A stretch of 64,000 nucleotides of DNA from Glandiceps talaboti (lineage: Eukaryota > Hemichordata > Enteropneusta > Spengelidae), in the NCBI RefSeq assembly GCF_964340395.1, contig NC_135549.1, forward strand, positions 3,808,501-3,872,500, read 5' to 3'. The position numbers and the translations under genes were made by a program. The notes beneath the pieces were generated by a model that saw only the letters and a list, made by a program, of their open reading frames with translations, did no database searches and had not been told where the DNA came from. Positions 13,432 to 30,177 of this stretch are shown in pieces. Each line of letters starts with the position of its first letter. Position 1 is the stretch's first letter.

Positions 13432-13578
13432 TGTAAGGGGTCAAGGTTCATTTTATTGGAGGGGTCACTTAGGCTTTGGTCATCGGAGTAGGAGAGGGGG
13501 TCAGTTTGAGAAAACCCATCTTCACCTCAATCCAAAACACGACCCTCCCATTCAGTTAAAAATGACCGGCCCCTTACA
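13432..13578. mobile_element. MITE-like element with terminal inverted repeats
   Basis: The left end TGTAAGGGGTCAAGGTTCAT and the reverse complement of the right end, TGTAAGGGGCCGGTCATTTT, are inverted copies followed on both sides by a GGAGGGGTC/GGAGGGTCG motif. Length is about 147 bp, with no ORF. The internal CAAAACACGACCCTCCC block recurs in variant form in the elements at 54971 and 60436. Confidence 0.65.
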
Positions 13579-16430
13579 CTGTATTTTATATTTTGTTTCG
13601 TTCTTTCCTACACGAGACTTCTCCCTTCAACGGTCTCCACGTAGTACAGATATATCATCACCAATTGTCACTCTGGAAATCAATAAAACATTGGCGATAG
13701 TAAATCAGTATGTTGGACTCTGACGTTGTGTTTTAAATTGCTTAAATATTGATTTCTTTTCGTTCCCCACGTGGGTGTCTGTTGGTAATTTTTAAGGCTT
13801 AAAGGTTGGCCATTAAAATCTCATTATTAGTGAATTGTTTGTACACGATTTCGTGTGTAAGTCCATCGCTTATGGCATGAACTTGAAGACGCACCTGTCA
13901 GAATGGTTGACCTGTGCACGTCTCGCTCTGATGAACATATGACATATGGTATGAGATCACAACAACGAACATGATTAAAATACTAAAACTACAACCATAA
14001 TCTAACAACGGCTGAGAGTGATTTGTATTAAAGCGGCACCACAACGTTGATGAGGCAACCTAACCATGATAATTCGGACTTCTACTGATTGTTAGATTGT
14101 GCATGAATTTACTTCGGGGTTTTAGCGATATCTTTTTCCTATATCAAGTATGCTGTAGACTTGAGAACTTAAACGTCTCTGGCTAAACCTTTAGTACCTC
14201 TTTATGTACTACAAAGACGTATTGATAAGAAACATTGGTTTTATTTTACTTTAGCTCTATCGTCTAGAAAGATACTGATTTCAAAAGCCCCAAACAACAA
14301 TAACAATATTATACTGTGTATTATACGGTGGAAATTTACACTGTAATATGATAACGTTAAAGTTTAACACACACGATTAGTTCGATTAGGGCCGTTGGCA
14401 GAAACAAGATGAATATTCGACGTGAAGAAACCGTTTGATGAACTTCGTGACACCATTATCTCAGCCAAGAGGCGAAGCTGCATTGGTGGAACTTAGATCC
14501 ATTGAGATGTTGGAAGCTAGCCGGTTGAAATCACGGTATATTCGAAGTAGTTCTGTCTGAGAATTGTTCGAACTGTTCAAATTGAAGATAACAGATAATG
14601 AAATACTCACGTACGTAATAAGAACACAAATTGGCGGCGGTTAGAGATTTAAATATATATAAGTGCTTCGGTGTCTGACTAGTGTGTGTAGTAAACAAAA
14701 ACCACGATGACATTCAGTCTTATTTAGTTAATACACAAGATTTCTAAAGTTCATCAAAGACGTAGGTGTGACAAAAGCCGGGATACATTCAAGGTATATT
14801 AGCTAAATTAGAAGAATTGAGTACTCGCTATTCAAGAATATAAATGGATTTTCGAATCCGTTGACCGGTTCGTACTATTACGCGAGACTTGTGCGTATGT
14901 GAACGTACTTTGTGACCTATTCCATTAGTAATTCTCACTATAGATTCTCAAGAATGTTATTGATAATTATGTATTGATTTATTTGAGATGTCTACAGGAT
15001 TACCCCATTTAACAGACACTCAGAAAATGGAAAGACTAAAATATATGTATAATGATCATGATAACTGAAGCCATCAGATCCTAATGTCTGACGTTGACAG
15101 TAACGGCAGAGGTACTTGTTATTATTACGTAATCAATAATAGCCAATGAAAATGATACATGATGATGAATGAGAATAACCATACGTCATTAGCCTTTGCC
15201 CAATGGTGGACCGTTGGTGGCACGTGCGTCATCAGTGGACATTGGTCTGTAACGTTTTATTGTTTTCTTTTGAACATTATATTCAACTTCCGAACACTAC
15301 AATGTCATACTAGCTTGAAATAGGTACGACGTTTACAGTTTAATCGCGTCGTTCATCTTTTATACCTCATAGAACGGACAAATCCACTATCAACTGGAGA
15401 GCATCGGCGGTTTGTGTTATTTTACCAGCTGGAAAAGTATTTGAAAAAGAGCCCGCCTTTGAAATGTATCTTCTCGGTACAATTGGGTTCAGACCTGCAA
15501 TAACTCAATTAATGTTGGTCTTATTTTATGAGAAAATGGGAAATTGGTTGCAATTGATACAAACATAAACTTATGAAATTGAACGATGTCGGTATTTCTT
15601 TCCTGTAATTAATGCCTAGCAACTTAAAATTAACGCTCGCACTAATTAGGTGGAGCATGACATTGGGTCGACGGCTTGTGAAATCAAAATGAAACTAACA
15701 ACACAAGTTATCGCCATAGAAATGTTCGAGTGGCAGCAATTTCATATTTTACTACATTTATCCAATACATCATTATTTTAATATGTAACTCTTGGAAACA
15801 TCGAGATCAGAAACGAAATGGACAGCAATGCGTCTGGCAGTTGCTTATATCTAGGCATGTCATTACAAAGAAAGGCACAGTACTCCTAAATGTTTGGATT
15901 ATTCCTAGGGCCATTCCTTGATTGCCGTATATTAGCAGTAACTATGGTTCATTTCTGATTTCCGTGTTCGCTTCATTCACATTAGTTTACTTGCTTGCTT
16001 GATTCCTAAAGTCTCAATTTAAAAGAGTTTAGTTATTTTTCGCCAACGATTTGACAGTCCAACTTTGATGGTAAGCAGCTCATAGTCATGGCTTTGTGTA
16101 TTTAAATCACACATAACAATGCACTTTGTGGGATGTACATAGAATTGACTACGTTTGTGATAGTACGATGCATAGAGTCAGTAGTGTAGTATCCTAAATA
16201 TCCTAAATTTCTTCCAGGAAACTAAAAACAAATTTTGGCTAACAGTACAGGATAGACCATACAAGTATCCTTGACACAATACGACTTATTACTTTCGTTA
16301 ACAACCCACTCCATCAATTATGCAAATGACTTATTAATATTCATTGATGTTTACCAAAATCTATTCATATCACTTATGGAAGATGTGTAGCAAGTTTCAT
16401 TATAATCGATAGTTTTTGAGACATCGTGCC
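13579..16430. other. Gene-free stretch
   Basis: No array, no inverted repeat and no splice-supported exon recognised. Short ORFs only. Confidence 0.45.
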
Positions 16431-16577
16431 CACATACATACATACATACATACATACATACCATACATACATACATACATACATACATACATACATACAT
16501 ACATACATACATACATACATACATACACACATACCTACATACATACATACACACACATACAGACAGACAGACAGACA

Positions 16578-16626
<49 letters not shown>

Positions 16627-16677
16627 TCACTCACTCACTCACATACACATACATACACACACACACACACACACAAG
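16431..16677. repeat. Compound array (ACAT)n(ACAG)n(AC)n(ACTC)n
   Basis: (ACAT)n about 16433-16525, mixed ACAT/ACAC to 16560, (ACAG)n about 16557-16580, (AC)n about 16580-16621, (ACTC)n about 16620-16641, then (AC)-rich to 16675. Confidence 0.96.
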
Positions 16678-17319
16678 TATAACATAACCTCGGTACAAAC
16701 AGTTTTACATGGAACAGTGGACATGTCACCCATTCTCTTCGTGCTATAATCTGCCTCTCCAACTGTCATTTTAAAAGCGGTAACTAATGTGTCTTGCTGT
16801 AACAGGTATTTAACGGCTTAGATTTAAGCGTGTCATATTTACACATCTCACCATTACTATTCTGTGTGTGCCTTGCACACGCCTGTCGTTATAAAATCAG
16901 TAAGTGATACATAGACGAACACAAAATTTCTACAGCGGTCATCGACACTATCCTGGAAACAGCGGTTTCTATGAGATATTTGAAACGTCAGTTTTAAAAG
17001 GAAGTATACATCACTTTAAACAGGGACTGGCGTGACCATATCAAATCAAATATATCCAGAATGAACACACTTCATTGATTTAGACACGCAATAGCAAATA
17101 CATGTAGAATGATTTACGCCAAGTCTATATTTCACTATGAGCTGTTCGTTATTCTCATCGACATCATGGACTTTGATCAGACTCGCGAAGGATTTTGTTG
17201 GTAGATATATAACCAGAAGGTTAAAATTGCATACTAGTATATGCCGCAAAATTTGGAGGTGTAATACGTTATGACTCCATTCAAGTGTCTACACCCATAT
17301 GATCAGAGCTTTCTTTTAA
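16678..17319. other. Gene-free spacer
   Basis: No gene, RNA or array recognised. Confidence 0.4.
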
Positions 17320-17650
17320 GACCTTGATCTCAAACATTTCAAGTGACGACGATATTGTTTGATACATATGGATACCATTCTGTCTTCTCCCACATTGTCA
17401 ATGGAAGGCTGTCTAATGAGACATTGACGTTTGACCTTGACAACAAATTTAAGCTAAAATGACCGAAAGTTTTCTTTCTACGTTAACTAAAGAAGTTGAA
17501 TACACAAAGGTTCCATTTAAATAAATATCGATATCATATATAGGCAAATGTGAGATTTCTTTACAAACCTTGACCTTTGACTTTGACATCTATATTCAAG
17601 GTCAAATGACAAATTGTCAATAAATTGTGAAGTTTTGTATCCAGAGACGC
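17320..17650. repeat. Dispersed-repeat-like segment rich in GACCTTTGAC half-sites
   Basis: Repeated TTTGACCTTGACA, ACCTTGACCTTTGACTTTGACAT and AAGGTCAAATGAC motifs in both orientations, with ATCTATATTCAAGGTCAAATG near 17590. This style of TGACCTT-rich noncoding repeat is common in marine invertebrate genomes. TGACCT is also the nuclear-receptor half-site, but no receptor role can be shown from sequence. Confidence 0.4.
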
Positions 17651-20600
17651 CATTGAAATGTGCACACTAATTTTGCCATATAACATACCACGTTGGAGGA
17701 AATGTCTTCCATGAAAGCTTGTTTTTTGTTTGTCTTGAGTTCATATTAAAACTACTATATCAAAAAATCCAGCTATTATCCACAGTGAAATCGTCTATAT
17801 ATATGCAATGGTTAGTTCGGGTTGTTATCATTGGACGTAAAGAGTTATGTTTCGATCGGATCTATTTGGTTCTATTGAAAAAATATTCCCTACGATCTAC
17901 GTAAATGATGCTTATAACATAGTGTAATGGCAAGTCGTCACAGCAGTCTCATCGTTATAGAAATCGCCATGTTTCTCGATTTTCTTTGCCTTTACAAGTG
18001 AATGACATCTCCTCCATGCGAGAGCGGAAAAAACATCTTCAACGCCGTAGACATCGGTACACATCAACTCTGTGTACACATATTACAGAAACCAGATACT
18101 CAGGCAAAGACAGAATGGATTTGAATACAAACCGACTCCCCTTCCTCGTAGCCATGTACACACATTTTGTAATATAGAATTATCTAACATAAAAATCTTA
18201 TATTGATATATTCGAGTCTGTCAGTTCTCTGTGTAACTTTGACCAATATATGTGTGTGTTTTGGAAAGAAATTATGTTCGTGGCGTGTTAGTATGCGGAA
18301 TTTTTGGTAGTTTTCATTCTCACCAGTTTAACTATTTGAAATTTGGAATAAAGAATGACATAAAAATTGTATTTCGATATTGTAATATGCCACTGTACCT
18401 TTAACTACACGATGTTCAAACTGTAAAACAAATGTTCAAACCACATAAAGTATTTTTATCTATCAACGATCCGCTTATCTTGTACCACTTCAAAGGAGGG
18501 CTAATGTCAAGTACAGAAAGCCCCAAATTCCTTTTCAGAGCAATTTCTTTCTTTAAAAAAGACATACCTAAATTTTTTGTATAACAAATACATTGTTCAT
18601 TTTCGATCAATAGAACAACGAAGATATTCTACCAGTAAGAAAAGAGATGTATACCCAAATTCATTTTATGTACCATTAAATGGCACAGTATTATACATTT
18701 AAATGGTGGCTATGGCCTTGACATTTGTTGATGCTTATTATAGCATTGACACTTTGTTCAAGAGTGAGTTTTTCAAAGCCACAGATATATATTTTTAAGG
18801 ATGTGCATGCAACATATATATAGTAGGTGTGAGTTTTATAACCACGCACATCAAGGTACATCTATGACGGCCTTAACAGTTACTGTACCACCTTGTGAAA
18901 TGTTCTTACTTTGCAATGAATGTTCACAATGGCATATGTTTAACATGCGTCAAAGTAAATAAAACAGTTAACTGAATACCCAAAGGCGACTATACAACAA
19001 AGTCGTTGTAGATAGAATGCGAACAAAATCTAATGAAAAGTAATAAAGTTAACACGATGGAACGTGCATGTTGTTATTGAGCAAGTTTATAAAAATTAAT
19101 GATTCTGCCAAAGAAAGTCTTAAATATGTATTGAACTGGCAAAATTCATATCCGGGTATTTTTCAGTGGGATCAGGCTGTCACATTCCAGTTGTAATGAT
19201 GATGAATAAACAAGTAAATTTTTAACTAACACTCCAACGCAAGTCTGAACTGACACGTCTGGTTTGTATTCAGCCACCACAGAGCCAAGACGATGACGTC
19301 ACCGCTTAAATGTTGCATATCTGTAATGAAAAGTGCCGCAGGTCCTCCGAATAATGGGTTAGAATTTGAAAACACCCAACAACATGAACAAAAGTGAAAA
19401 AAAAAACAGAGTAAAAGTACAGGGTTTGATTGTACTATTACTTGCTTTAAAGTGAAATATCATGATTGAAATTGGTCAATGTTAGGTATATTTACAGGGT
19501 GTCTATCTCCTGTGTAAGTAGCAGTACACGTCGGATACATATATTCTTAAACTATCAATCAAATCAAACTGACGAAGTTCCGTTCATTAGTCCAATTTGA
19601 ATTGTTATTCATTTAGTGTTATCTTAGCACAAATGCCGGAAAACATTACACGAAGAAGCCGTTTGATTTTAACTAAGGCTATTTCTACAATGCGAGAAGG
19701 TTCTTGGAAACGCGTAAACATGATAAGGTTAGTGGTAGAGGAAACTCACGTCTGCTGTTGGAGAAACGTTTCCTGTTGCGTCGCAACCTTTGCGAGATGA
19801 TTTACAAGTATGCCACGTTTTTGAAAGACAGCAGGCCAACCTGTAATTATCGCTGCAAACAAAAATTGGATGGTCATTTATTACGAACTCGCCTACAGCG
19901 AAATTAGTTGTATCAATGCCTCAGAACGAACTCAGCTATCTGCTTCCCACATGCTTTTCTGCTCCCTAATTGGAAAGATATATTTCGCAGATCGATGTAG
20001 AAAGGTTATTGTATTCCTTATATTATGTGATAACGAAACAAGTATGATAACTTATATCAGCTCGAAATGGAAGATCCCATATTCGTATCCATTTTCAGGC
20101 AATATGAGCTGACTTATTTCCCTTCAGGGATATTCCATGTGCAAATATTACCAACGTTGGCGGCAGCTTCAGGAAAGAGATCGAATTGCTTCTGACGTTT
20201 CAATCGGTTGGTACGCGTCAATACGAGGGTGTATGGTGCTTGTTAGGCTGTTCATCGACGTGGAACGCTTGCATAAGGAAATCCTGAGTGAGTCAGATGT
20301 GCCTTGTTTAATCTTTCAGGCCTTGTCTCGCCTGATTAAGAGATTGATAAAACATAGAGAAATGTAGTTAAAACTAATCATGTGAATCAGCCTAATTAAA
20401 GATTGAAACGTTAAACGATGTCAATTTTGATGACGTGAACAATATCGTTAATTTCATCGCCTAAAAGCGGTAAAATGACAAAGGGAACATGTAATTACAT
20501 TCTTTTCCATTCAAGCCGAACACGCTATTTCTCTTTCATTTTATCTTTGAACTTTTAGAGTACAAAGTTCGAAATGAAGGTCCTTTTTAAATTTGGCCTA

Positions 20601-22473
20601 TGCCTTGCTAAACAATATGAGAAGTCTGTTTTGAATATGTAAATTTAATAATACCGAGGTCAGTAATTTTGTGAAATGTCAAAGTAAATTGACAGGAAAC
20701 TAGTACAAATTCATCACATTGGATTATGCATACACAATACTGTTCTTTTACATCTCTGTGTTTGTAATAACAAATCGTATTCTCATCTGTTCGGCTGGAT
20801 TGAAATGACTTCCTAATTGTCTATTGTGAGTGGGGAATTTTCTCGACAAGTTCACAATCTACAATTTCTTTTCACATACCCTGGGAGTACAAGCACGTGT
20901 AATGGTAAAACATTGTATATGGTTAGTTGAGCAAATAGTTATTAAATCGCCCTTCTATATTGACTCAGAGCCATCTATTTGACTACATTAGTTCTCATAT
21001 TCAGAATAAAACGTCAAAAATATAATTGCCTATATCCTAAATATATCCTGTAAACATTTTATGCTTTTCAACACCTCATAAAAATACATTCAAGCTAGAG
21101 TAACATAGCACAGGGCACTCCAAGTAAAATGTAGAGATTTTTAAAGGAGGAAATGTGCAGCGAGTTATGGAAAACAAACCCAACTCATTGTCCGTAACTG
21201 TCCTATTTGAATGTTAAATTTATTGGAAAACTTGTCAGAGTGTTACAAAGATGCCAGTACACCCACTCACCAATCCAAAGATCTTTTTGTGGTCTTCAAG
21301 AATGACACTTCGTGCATAAATTATGTAAATGAGTATCTTCTGATGGTATAATAACCTGGAAGTGAGTATGTCTTATGAATATCGAGTACCGGGTTTTAAG
21401 GCTGCGCATCGTCTTTCGTGTCCGATACAGGTAGGTTTACACTTCTCTTGAACTGATCACAGTTGATGTTACATTTAATAGGAATTTGATGGCGGGTGTA
21501 AGTATAATAATCTGCATGAAACTGTGTTCACAGGATCGATGGTTTTAAGTCATTATATCATTCGCAAGTCACAATCCGGGAGAATGTATGAAGCAAGTAT
21601 TCGCAGGAGGATACGCTTGTCAAATAGTTAATATTTCTGCACGATATTTTAAACTCTCTCGGTAATTTTGCTAGTTACAACACGACTTTAGAATACCACT
21701 ACTTGCAATTCTAGAACGAAGACTCGACTTCATCAACAAGGCATTTATGTTATGCACGGATTCTTGTATTGTGTGCTTGTATACGTTACTTCGTTAAATT
21801 TTAAATCTTCCTCGGCCGTACGAGGTGTTCTTGTCACAAGTCTTTGACTGTTGATTGTACACCATTCTACGACTTTTTTGGAAACACGTCGTTATAGTCG
21901 ATGGCTTCGATGAAATGTACTACGTGTAACGAACAAGCAGATTATTGATAAGAATCTGACGTCACTTGAATAAGGAAAACTGGCAGATGAAACAGGGGAC
22001 TAAAATGTCATTTGAAATCGATCCAATCAAACTATCGTCAATAATGTGTTTTTCCAAACAAGTTTAGATTAACACATATTAATTGCATATGATCAATAGT
22101 AGTTGGCTATTTACATAGTCGCGTTACTTTAGTTTTGAAGTGCTCTCGGCTTGGTTCATTAAAAGAAATGAGCTATTTGCATTTTTAAGATTGGAAATAT
22201 GGCATGCCAACTAAACGAAACGATGACCCGATTGATACTACAATGACATTCCGTAGCATCTGATATTATTAAGTTTTCATCAAAAAGCAGATCGAATTTT
22301 GCCTTGTGGGCTTCGGTGACAAAACGGAGTGGCAACTGTCAGTTAAAACTACGTCAAACAGTACACATATTGAATGTGAATAGGTAACAGTTTTGTCATT
22401 TTGTTTCTCGGAACATAATTTAGACATGATTCCCTTAAGGCAACGGGCAAAGTCACCATTAAACTAAGTGACT
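17651..22473. other. Gene-free stretch with weak ORFs
   Basis: Only short ORFs. The least weak is a possible terminal exon at 20128-20367 (plus): a pyrimidine-rich acceptor tatttcccttcag is followed by 79 open codons and TAG (GYSMCKYYQRW...). No homology is recognised and no partner exon was found, so I do not call it a gene. Confidence 0.4.
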
Positions 22474-22509
22474 GGTTTGTGTGTGTGGATGTATGTGTGT
22501 ATGTATGTA

Positions 22510-22556
<47 letters not shown>

Positions 22557-22691
22557 TTGTTTGTTTATGTGTATGTATGTATGTATGTATGTATGTATGT
22601 ATGTATGTATGTATGTATGTGCGTGCGTGCGTGCGTGCGTGTCTGTCTGTCTGTGTGCCTGTGTCTGTATGTGTATCTGTCTGTCTGCCTG

Positions 22692-22734
<43 letters not shown>

Positions 22735-22860
22735 GTATGTATGTATGTATGTATGTATGTAGGTAGGTAGGTAGGTAGGTAGGTAGGTAGGTAGGTATGT
22801 ATGTATGTATGTATGTATGTATGTATGTATGTATGTATGTATGTATGTATGTATGTATGA

Positions 22861-22891
<31 letters not shown>

Positions 22892-22926
22892 GCGTGTGCG
22901 TGTGCGTGTGCGTGTGCGTGAGGGAG
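22474..22926. repeat. Long compound array of GT/TGTA/GTGC/CTGT/GGTA units
   Basis: (GT)n about 22515-22545, (TGTA)n about 22570-22620, (GTGC)n about 22620-22640, CTGT-rich to 22735, (TGTA)n to 22762, (GGTA)n about 22762-22796, (TGTA)n about 22797-22858, (GT)n about 22860-22889, (GTGTGC)n to 22920. At about 450 bp it is one of the longest arrays in the window. Open frames across it are repeat artefacts. Confidence 0.97.
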
Positions 22927-25764
22927 TGCGTTTGTTTAAAATTTGTGATATAACTAGTGTGAAATATGTGATGACTGCTCCAATCGATTGGGTGCCCTGT
23001 TGGGCGATGCTTGAAGTCTAATTTGTGTCCATCACGTATGCGAATAAAATGGTAAACATCTCTGAATTTACGAAATATATTAGTGCCTAGATTCAATGTT
23101 AGAGATAACATATAATACAATGTTGACAATATCTGTGATATTTTCCAATGACTAATGGTTTTCTGATCATTGATCTGCAGAATAGATAAATGATAAAGAT
23201 AATCCCATTTTGGATCCGATGGAAACCCTGCAGAAATCAAAATATTTCTTTGGTCATATATCATTTATACACTGGGGAGTATGAAGGAAGGTGCTACAAA
23301 CGCTTGTAATCCGATCTAATCATATCTCCGATGTTAAAGTAAACCTTACTTTTTCAATTAGGGAAATTGTTCTTGCGATTAATAGGTCGTAGGACTGTAA
23401 TGTTGATGGATGGATAGGACACACACCTGGTAGGCCTATACGATAAATAGATTATGGTACTTTGATGAATGATATGTGTTTTGTTTGTATTCGTTTGATC
23501 ATAGACTTTCGGAATTGGTGCATATGCGTAAAAACAGCATATGCACAAGTTTAAATATGCGTGTATCAAATTAAAGGCGGCAAACTAATTGCAATTTTGC
23601 TACTGTCAAAACTATCAATTCACTACAGTAAATTTACATCAAATTTTAGGGCATTTCAGTTAATTCTTGTACCCCAATTGGAGGCGGTGGTGATGTAATC
23701 CAACATGGAATACCATATTTTGGATAGAAGTAAACTTTACAATGTTATGGTTAACAGTTTACAGTTTACAGTTTCCGCCAGATGCGCGGTAACTCAAACC
23801 CATTAAACTTGTCTCGAGTAACAAAGCAAGGAAGCGATGTGTGAAGATGTAATTCTAGGAGACCCTCAATGGCACCATGCAAGCGGAAATTTTGACCGGC
23901 GTGTTCTTTTTGACATATAAATATCAAACTTAAATGGTAATGATACGTGGATGTTCATGATTCCACTTGTAATAGTATAACTTGATTGATGTTTAAACTA
24001 GTTTGTAAGCTGGACATCTGAACTTTTTAAAGTCATTTTTCCATTGTAAAGAGAGTATCAAAACACACAAATACCATCCATCATATGTTTTAATCCTTTC
24101 ATTATGAAAGATCAAATATCCCATTTTATCTTGTTTGGCCAACCAGCCATGGACCTCCCTATGCTTGTTGTAAATTCTTGTTGTGGAGGTAAGGATTTTT
24201 GCCTTCCAGTTACGTAAAAATGTGTGCAACGCCTTGTGTCCCCGTTCTCCTATGAACAAAAATGGTCCCCCTGTTGAGCTCTCGTTGGCAATGCAAAAAC
24301 CATAGACTCGTAATTTAGGTTTGTCCAAGATTAACATGTAGTGACACAAGAGAATTGAATTATTTGTGGGCACCTCATTGATATTTCCACTTCGTTTTCA
24401 GTAATTATACATTGTTCTATAACTTATTCATAGTGCACATCGGATTGTTTCATTTCACAATGATGGTTGAGTCGGATATGAGCACGACTTGAGAAACTCA
24501 GATTTCTTATAGTCAGCTGTGCAATTATGATTCAGTAATAAGGATATATCTATTCACGATATTGTGTTTGATGATGTGTATTAGGTCATAGGTCATACAA
24601 AGGGAAATATGATGGTAAAATGTAGAATAGACGAATGGTCGCCTTTTCGGTTTATACGTGCTTTAAAAAGAGGGGCAAATCAAAATCCATGGCACTTGTG
24701 CAATTGTGGGATCATCAAAGATTACCCTGGAGAGCTCTACCGGTCAAATATTTATCACACGAAAACAATCTTCTGTCCAAGTGCCACAGCACTACTTAAA
24801 GCGATATTCATGATATGTGTTAGAAAAGATAATTTCTTTCCTATTCAATCTAATGAAAGTATTGCAACAGTGTTGTTCCTGAAATAAGGATTACTTAAAT
24901 TCAGTCGTAGATTTTTTAATGATCGAATTTCAAACAATTTAATCGAAAATATTCACAAGACTGTGAAAAACCTCCCTTGAAATAAGTCACTATTAGCTAT
25001 CATGTACGTGGTCGATGGTTAAAGCGGAGTTTCGTCTTCTCGAACAGCGGTTATACATATGGTGTGAAAATCTACTTATTAGATGAGATGAAATTTACTG
25101 ATCCTATTAAATCTCTCTGAAATGTTGCGGTATGTGGGCGACGAACGTTTATATAAGAAAATTAATTTCTATAAAATAGAAACTTAGGCACTTTACAATC
25201 TGAATATCAAAGCTTGAACGATATTCCATTTGTTTGAGCTCCCACGTCAACTACGATATGTTATCGCGGCAGCAAGGTCTTGAAAGGCGAGGGCCAAGGG
25301 TCGGATCAATTTATGTGAAGACTTTTCAATTAAATGAAGATAAATTGTAGGACTGTGAATATTGTCTTTTACAGTCTGGTCGTTCTTTTCAAGCTGCCCG
25401 TGACGCTCTTTTCCCATATCAAACCTTATCTGTTCAGAAAATTCAAGATATCATGCATTTTCAAGTGTTGTTCGTTTTTTCATCGCTCTCTCTCTCTCTC
25501 TGATTTCGCAATCCAAGGTAAACGATCATGTCAGCGTCGTACTACAAATTAGCCATGTAAGATGACGCACACAGCACACTAACCGGCATATCAAGGTACT
25601 TACAAAGGGGTCTGATTAGAAACTCATTTCTGGCTGACTTCAATGGCATACCAATATATGACATTGTGCCAGATTGAATGTTTGAGAGAACCAGTCGGCG
25701 GCGGCAGCAGTTTTTACAAACATCCACACATTTACTCGGAGTAGAAAGGGTGCAATACGGCGGT
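22927..25764. other. Gene-free stretch with two unrecognised minus-strand ORFs
   Basis: One stop-free segment runs from about 23227 down to 22930 behind a good acceptor (gatttctgcag|GGTTTCC). Another 126-codon ORF lies at 23993-24373 (minus). Neither shows a family signature. Both have a length expected a few times by chance in 64 kb of this composition. A (CT)n tract lies at about 25484-25501. Confidence 0.4.
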
Positions 25765-25782
25765 GACGGTGGCGACGACGGC

Positions 25783-25818
<36 letters not shown>

Positions 25819-25847
25819 AATGATAATGATAATGATGATGGTGGTGG

Positions 25848-25922
<75 letters not shown>
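25765..25922. repeat. (GAT)n trinucleotide array
   Basis: GGC/GAC-rich start, then (GAT)n with AATGAT and GGTGGT interruptions at about 25817-25848, followed by a pure (GAT)n run of about 24 units. The poly-Asp reading is an artefact. Confidence 0.96.
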
Positions 25923-28490
<2,568 letters not shown>

Positions 28491-28639
28491 CACGTCGAAA
28501 TCTGTTCAGTATGCATAACCACTTTCTATCTTCTTTATAACTTTCTTCAAATTTTAAACTATTTCTTTTAGACTTGTACGGATTTTTTAAAAAAAGGATA
28601 GGTCGGTTTTCAGATTCATGAATGGATTACTTGAATTGA

Positions 28640-28990
28640 ATGACGAATTTTACAGGCATAGTATGCCATCTTAGCTCGATACAGCCATAGTATATCATCT
28701 TAGCTTGATACAGCCATAGTTCGTACCTTAGCTTGATACAGCCATAGAGTATCATATTCGCTTGATACAGCCATAGTATATCATCTTAGCTTGATACAGC
28801 CATAGTGCGTATCTTAGCTTGATACAACCACAGTGTATCATCTTAGCTTGATACAACCATAGTATGATATCGTAGCTTGATACAGCCATAGAATATCATC
28901 TTAGCTTGATACAACCATAGTATGATATCGTAGCTTGATACAGCCAAAGTATGTCATCTTAGCTTGATACAGCCATAGTATACCATCTCA
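28640..28990. repeat. 27-32 bp minisatellite, about 12 diverged copies
   Basis: Unit core CTTAGCTTGATACAGCCATAG repeats from about 28645 to 28985, with spacers alternating between TATATCAT, TTCGTAC and TATGATATCG types. The alternation suggests a higher-order unit of two monomers. No coding role seen. Confidence 0.9.
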
Positions 28991-30177
28991 ACCAGTATAA
29001 TAATGGTCCTATGTCTGCTTTAAAAGAGGTCGTTTAATCGCCCCCTCTCTCAATTTCATATTAGATCGATATCTCTTTCTGTGCAATGGACTAATGGATT
29101 TGTCTACTTTCTGATAGTGTTGTCTCAGGGACGAACGAATACTTCGAGCCAAGTACGATCGTTTTTTACGACTGGTGATCTGACGTTCGCCTGTTCACAG
29201 AGTCATGGAATAGTTACATTATATTCATCCCTTGTTCAACGAGTGTAAGGAAGGAAGGAAGTCAGGAATTCCTGGATCGGTCTTTAGATCGACTAGTTTT
29301 GCGTGATCAATCCTTGTCCTGTTGATTTTCTAATTAAAACCACGGTTACGTTGTACAAATTTATTTTATTTATTCATTTAACTTTGACATTAGTCAGTCA
29401 GTCCAAACAGTTGACGAACACCTATAAACGTTGACCCCAAAACGCAAGCAGGGTCACTTTTTAGTGAAATTCCTATCAGTTTGATGAAATCAAAATATTA
29501 CTCTGTTTAACGTATGCTTCGTACATACATACATACATACATACATACATACATACATACATACTAAGTACATATCAAAACTAGAATGTATAGCAGTGTT
29601 TTATCCCACTCTATAGTTGTGCGCATGTCAAGTACTGATTTATAATCCCTCAGAAAGGGGATGTGATCACCAACGTCTGGCTGAATGATTACTCCATATG
29701 TGATTAAGATATGACATATCTTTCCTTAACATATAACACTTTTTATGATCATGTTCTATCTTCTAAAGACAGATGATAGTTTTTGGATTTTTCCATGTAG
29801 TTCATAGTGATGTGGCTGGAATTCAGTGTTGAGCGTAGCATCTGTAAATAAAATTGTGTCAACGGTAGAGTCAATGCAAAAAGGTACCATTCACTCTATA
29901 GGGAGTTTGATTTATATATATAACAGTTTATACTCCAATAGAATTTGTAAAATATAAATAAATGTCATACTAACACACTCATACACACACACACACATAC
30001 ATACACATACACATACACACTTACACATACGTATACATGCACGTAAACATACGCACACGTACACGTACACACATAGACACACGTACATGTACGCACACGT
30101 ACACAGACACACAGGAGTGATCGCTTTAACATACACGATATAAACAATAAACGCCATTGTATCGGTATGGTGTTGTG
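28991..30177. repeat. Spacer with (ACAT)n and degenerate (AC)n tracts
   Basis: (ACAT)n at 29523-29565. Degenerate ACACAT/ACACGT repeats at about 29972-30112. A GGAA repeat near 29245-29260. No gene. Confidence 0.7.

Noticed and set aside
20128-20367. Possible terminal exon with a strong acceptor (tatttcccttcag)
   Set aside because: 79 codons without recognisable homology or partner exon; an acceptor-like string alone is not enough.
22930-23264. Possible minus-strand exon behind a good acceptor (DPKWDYLYHLSILQIND)
   Set aside because: No family recognised, and it runs into the microsatellite with no donor or stop before it.
23993-24373. 126-codon minus-strand ORF with several Trp residues
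   Set aside because: Length is within the chance expectation for 64 kb of this base composition; no motif or splice support.
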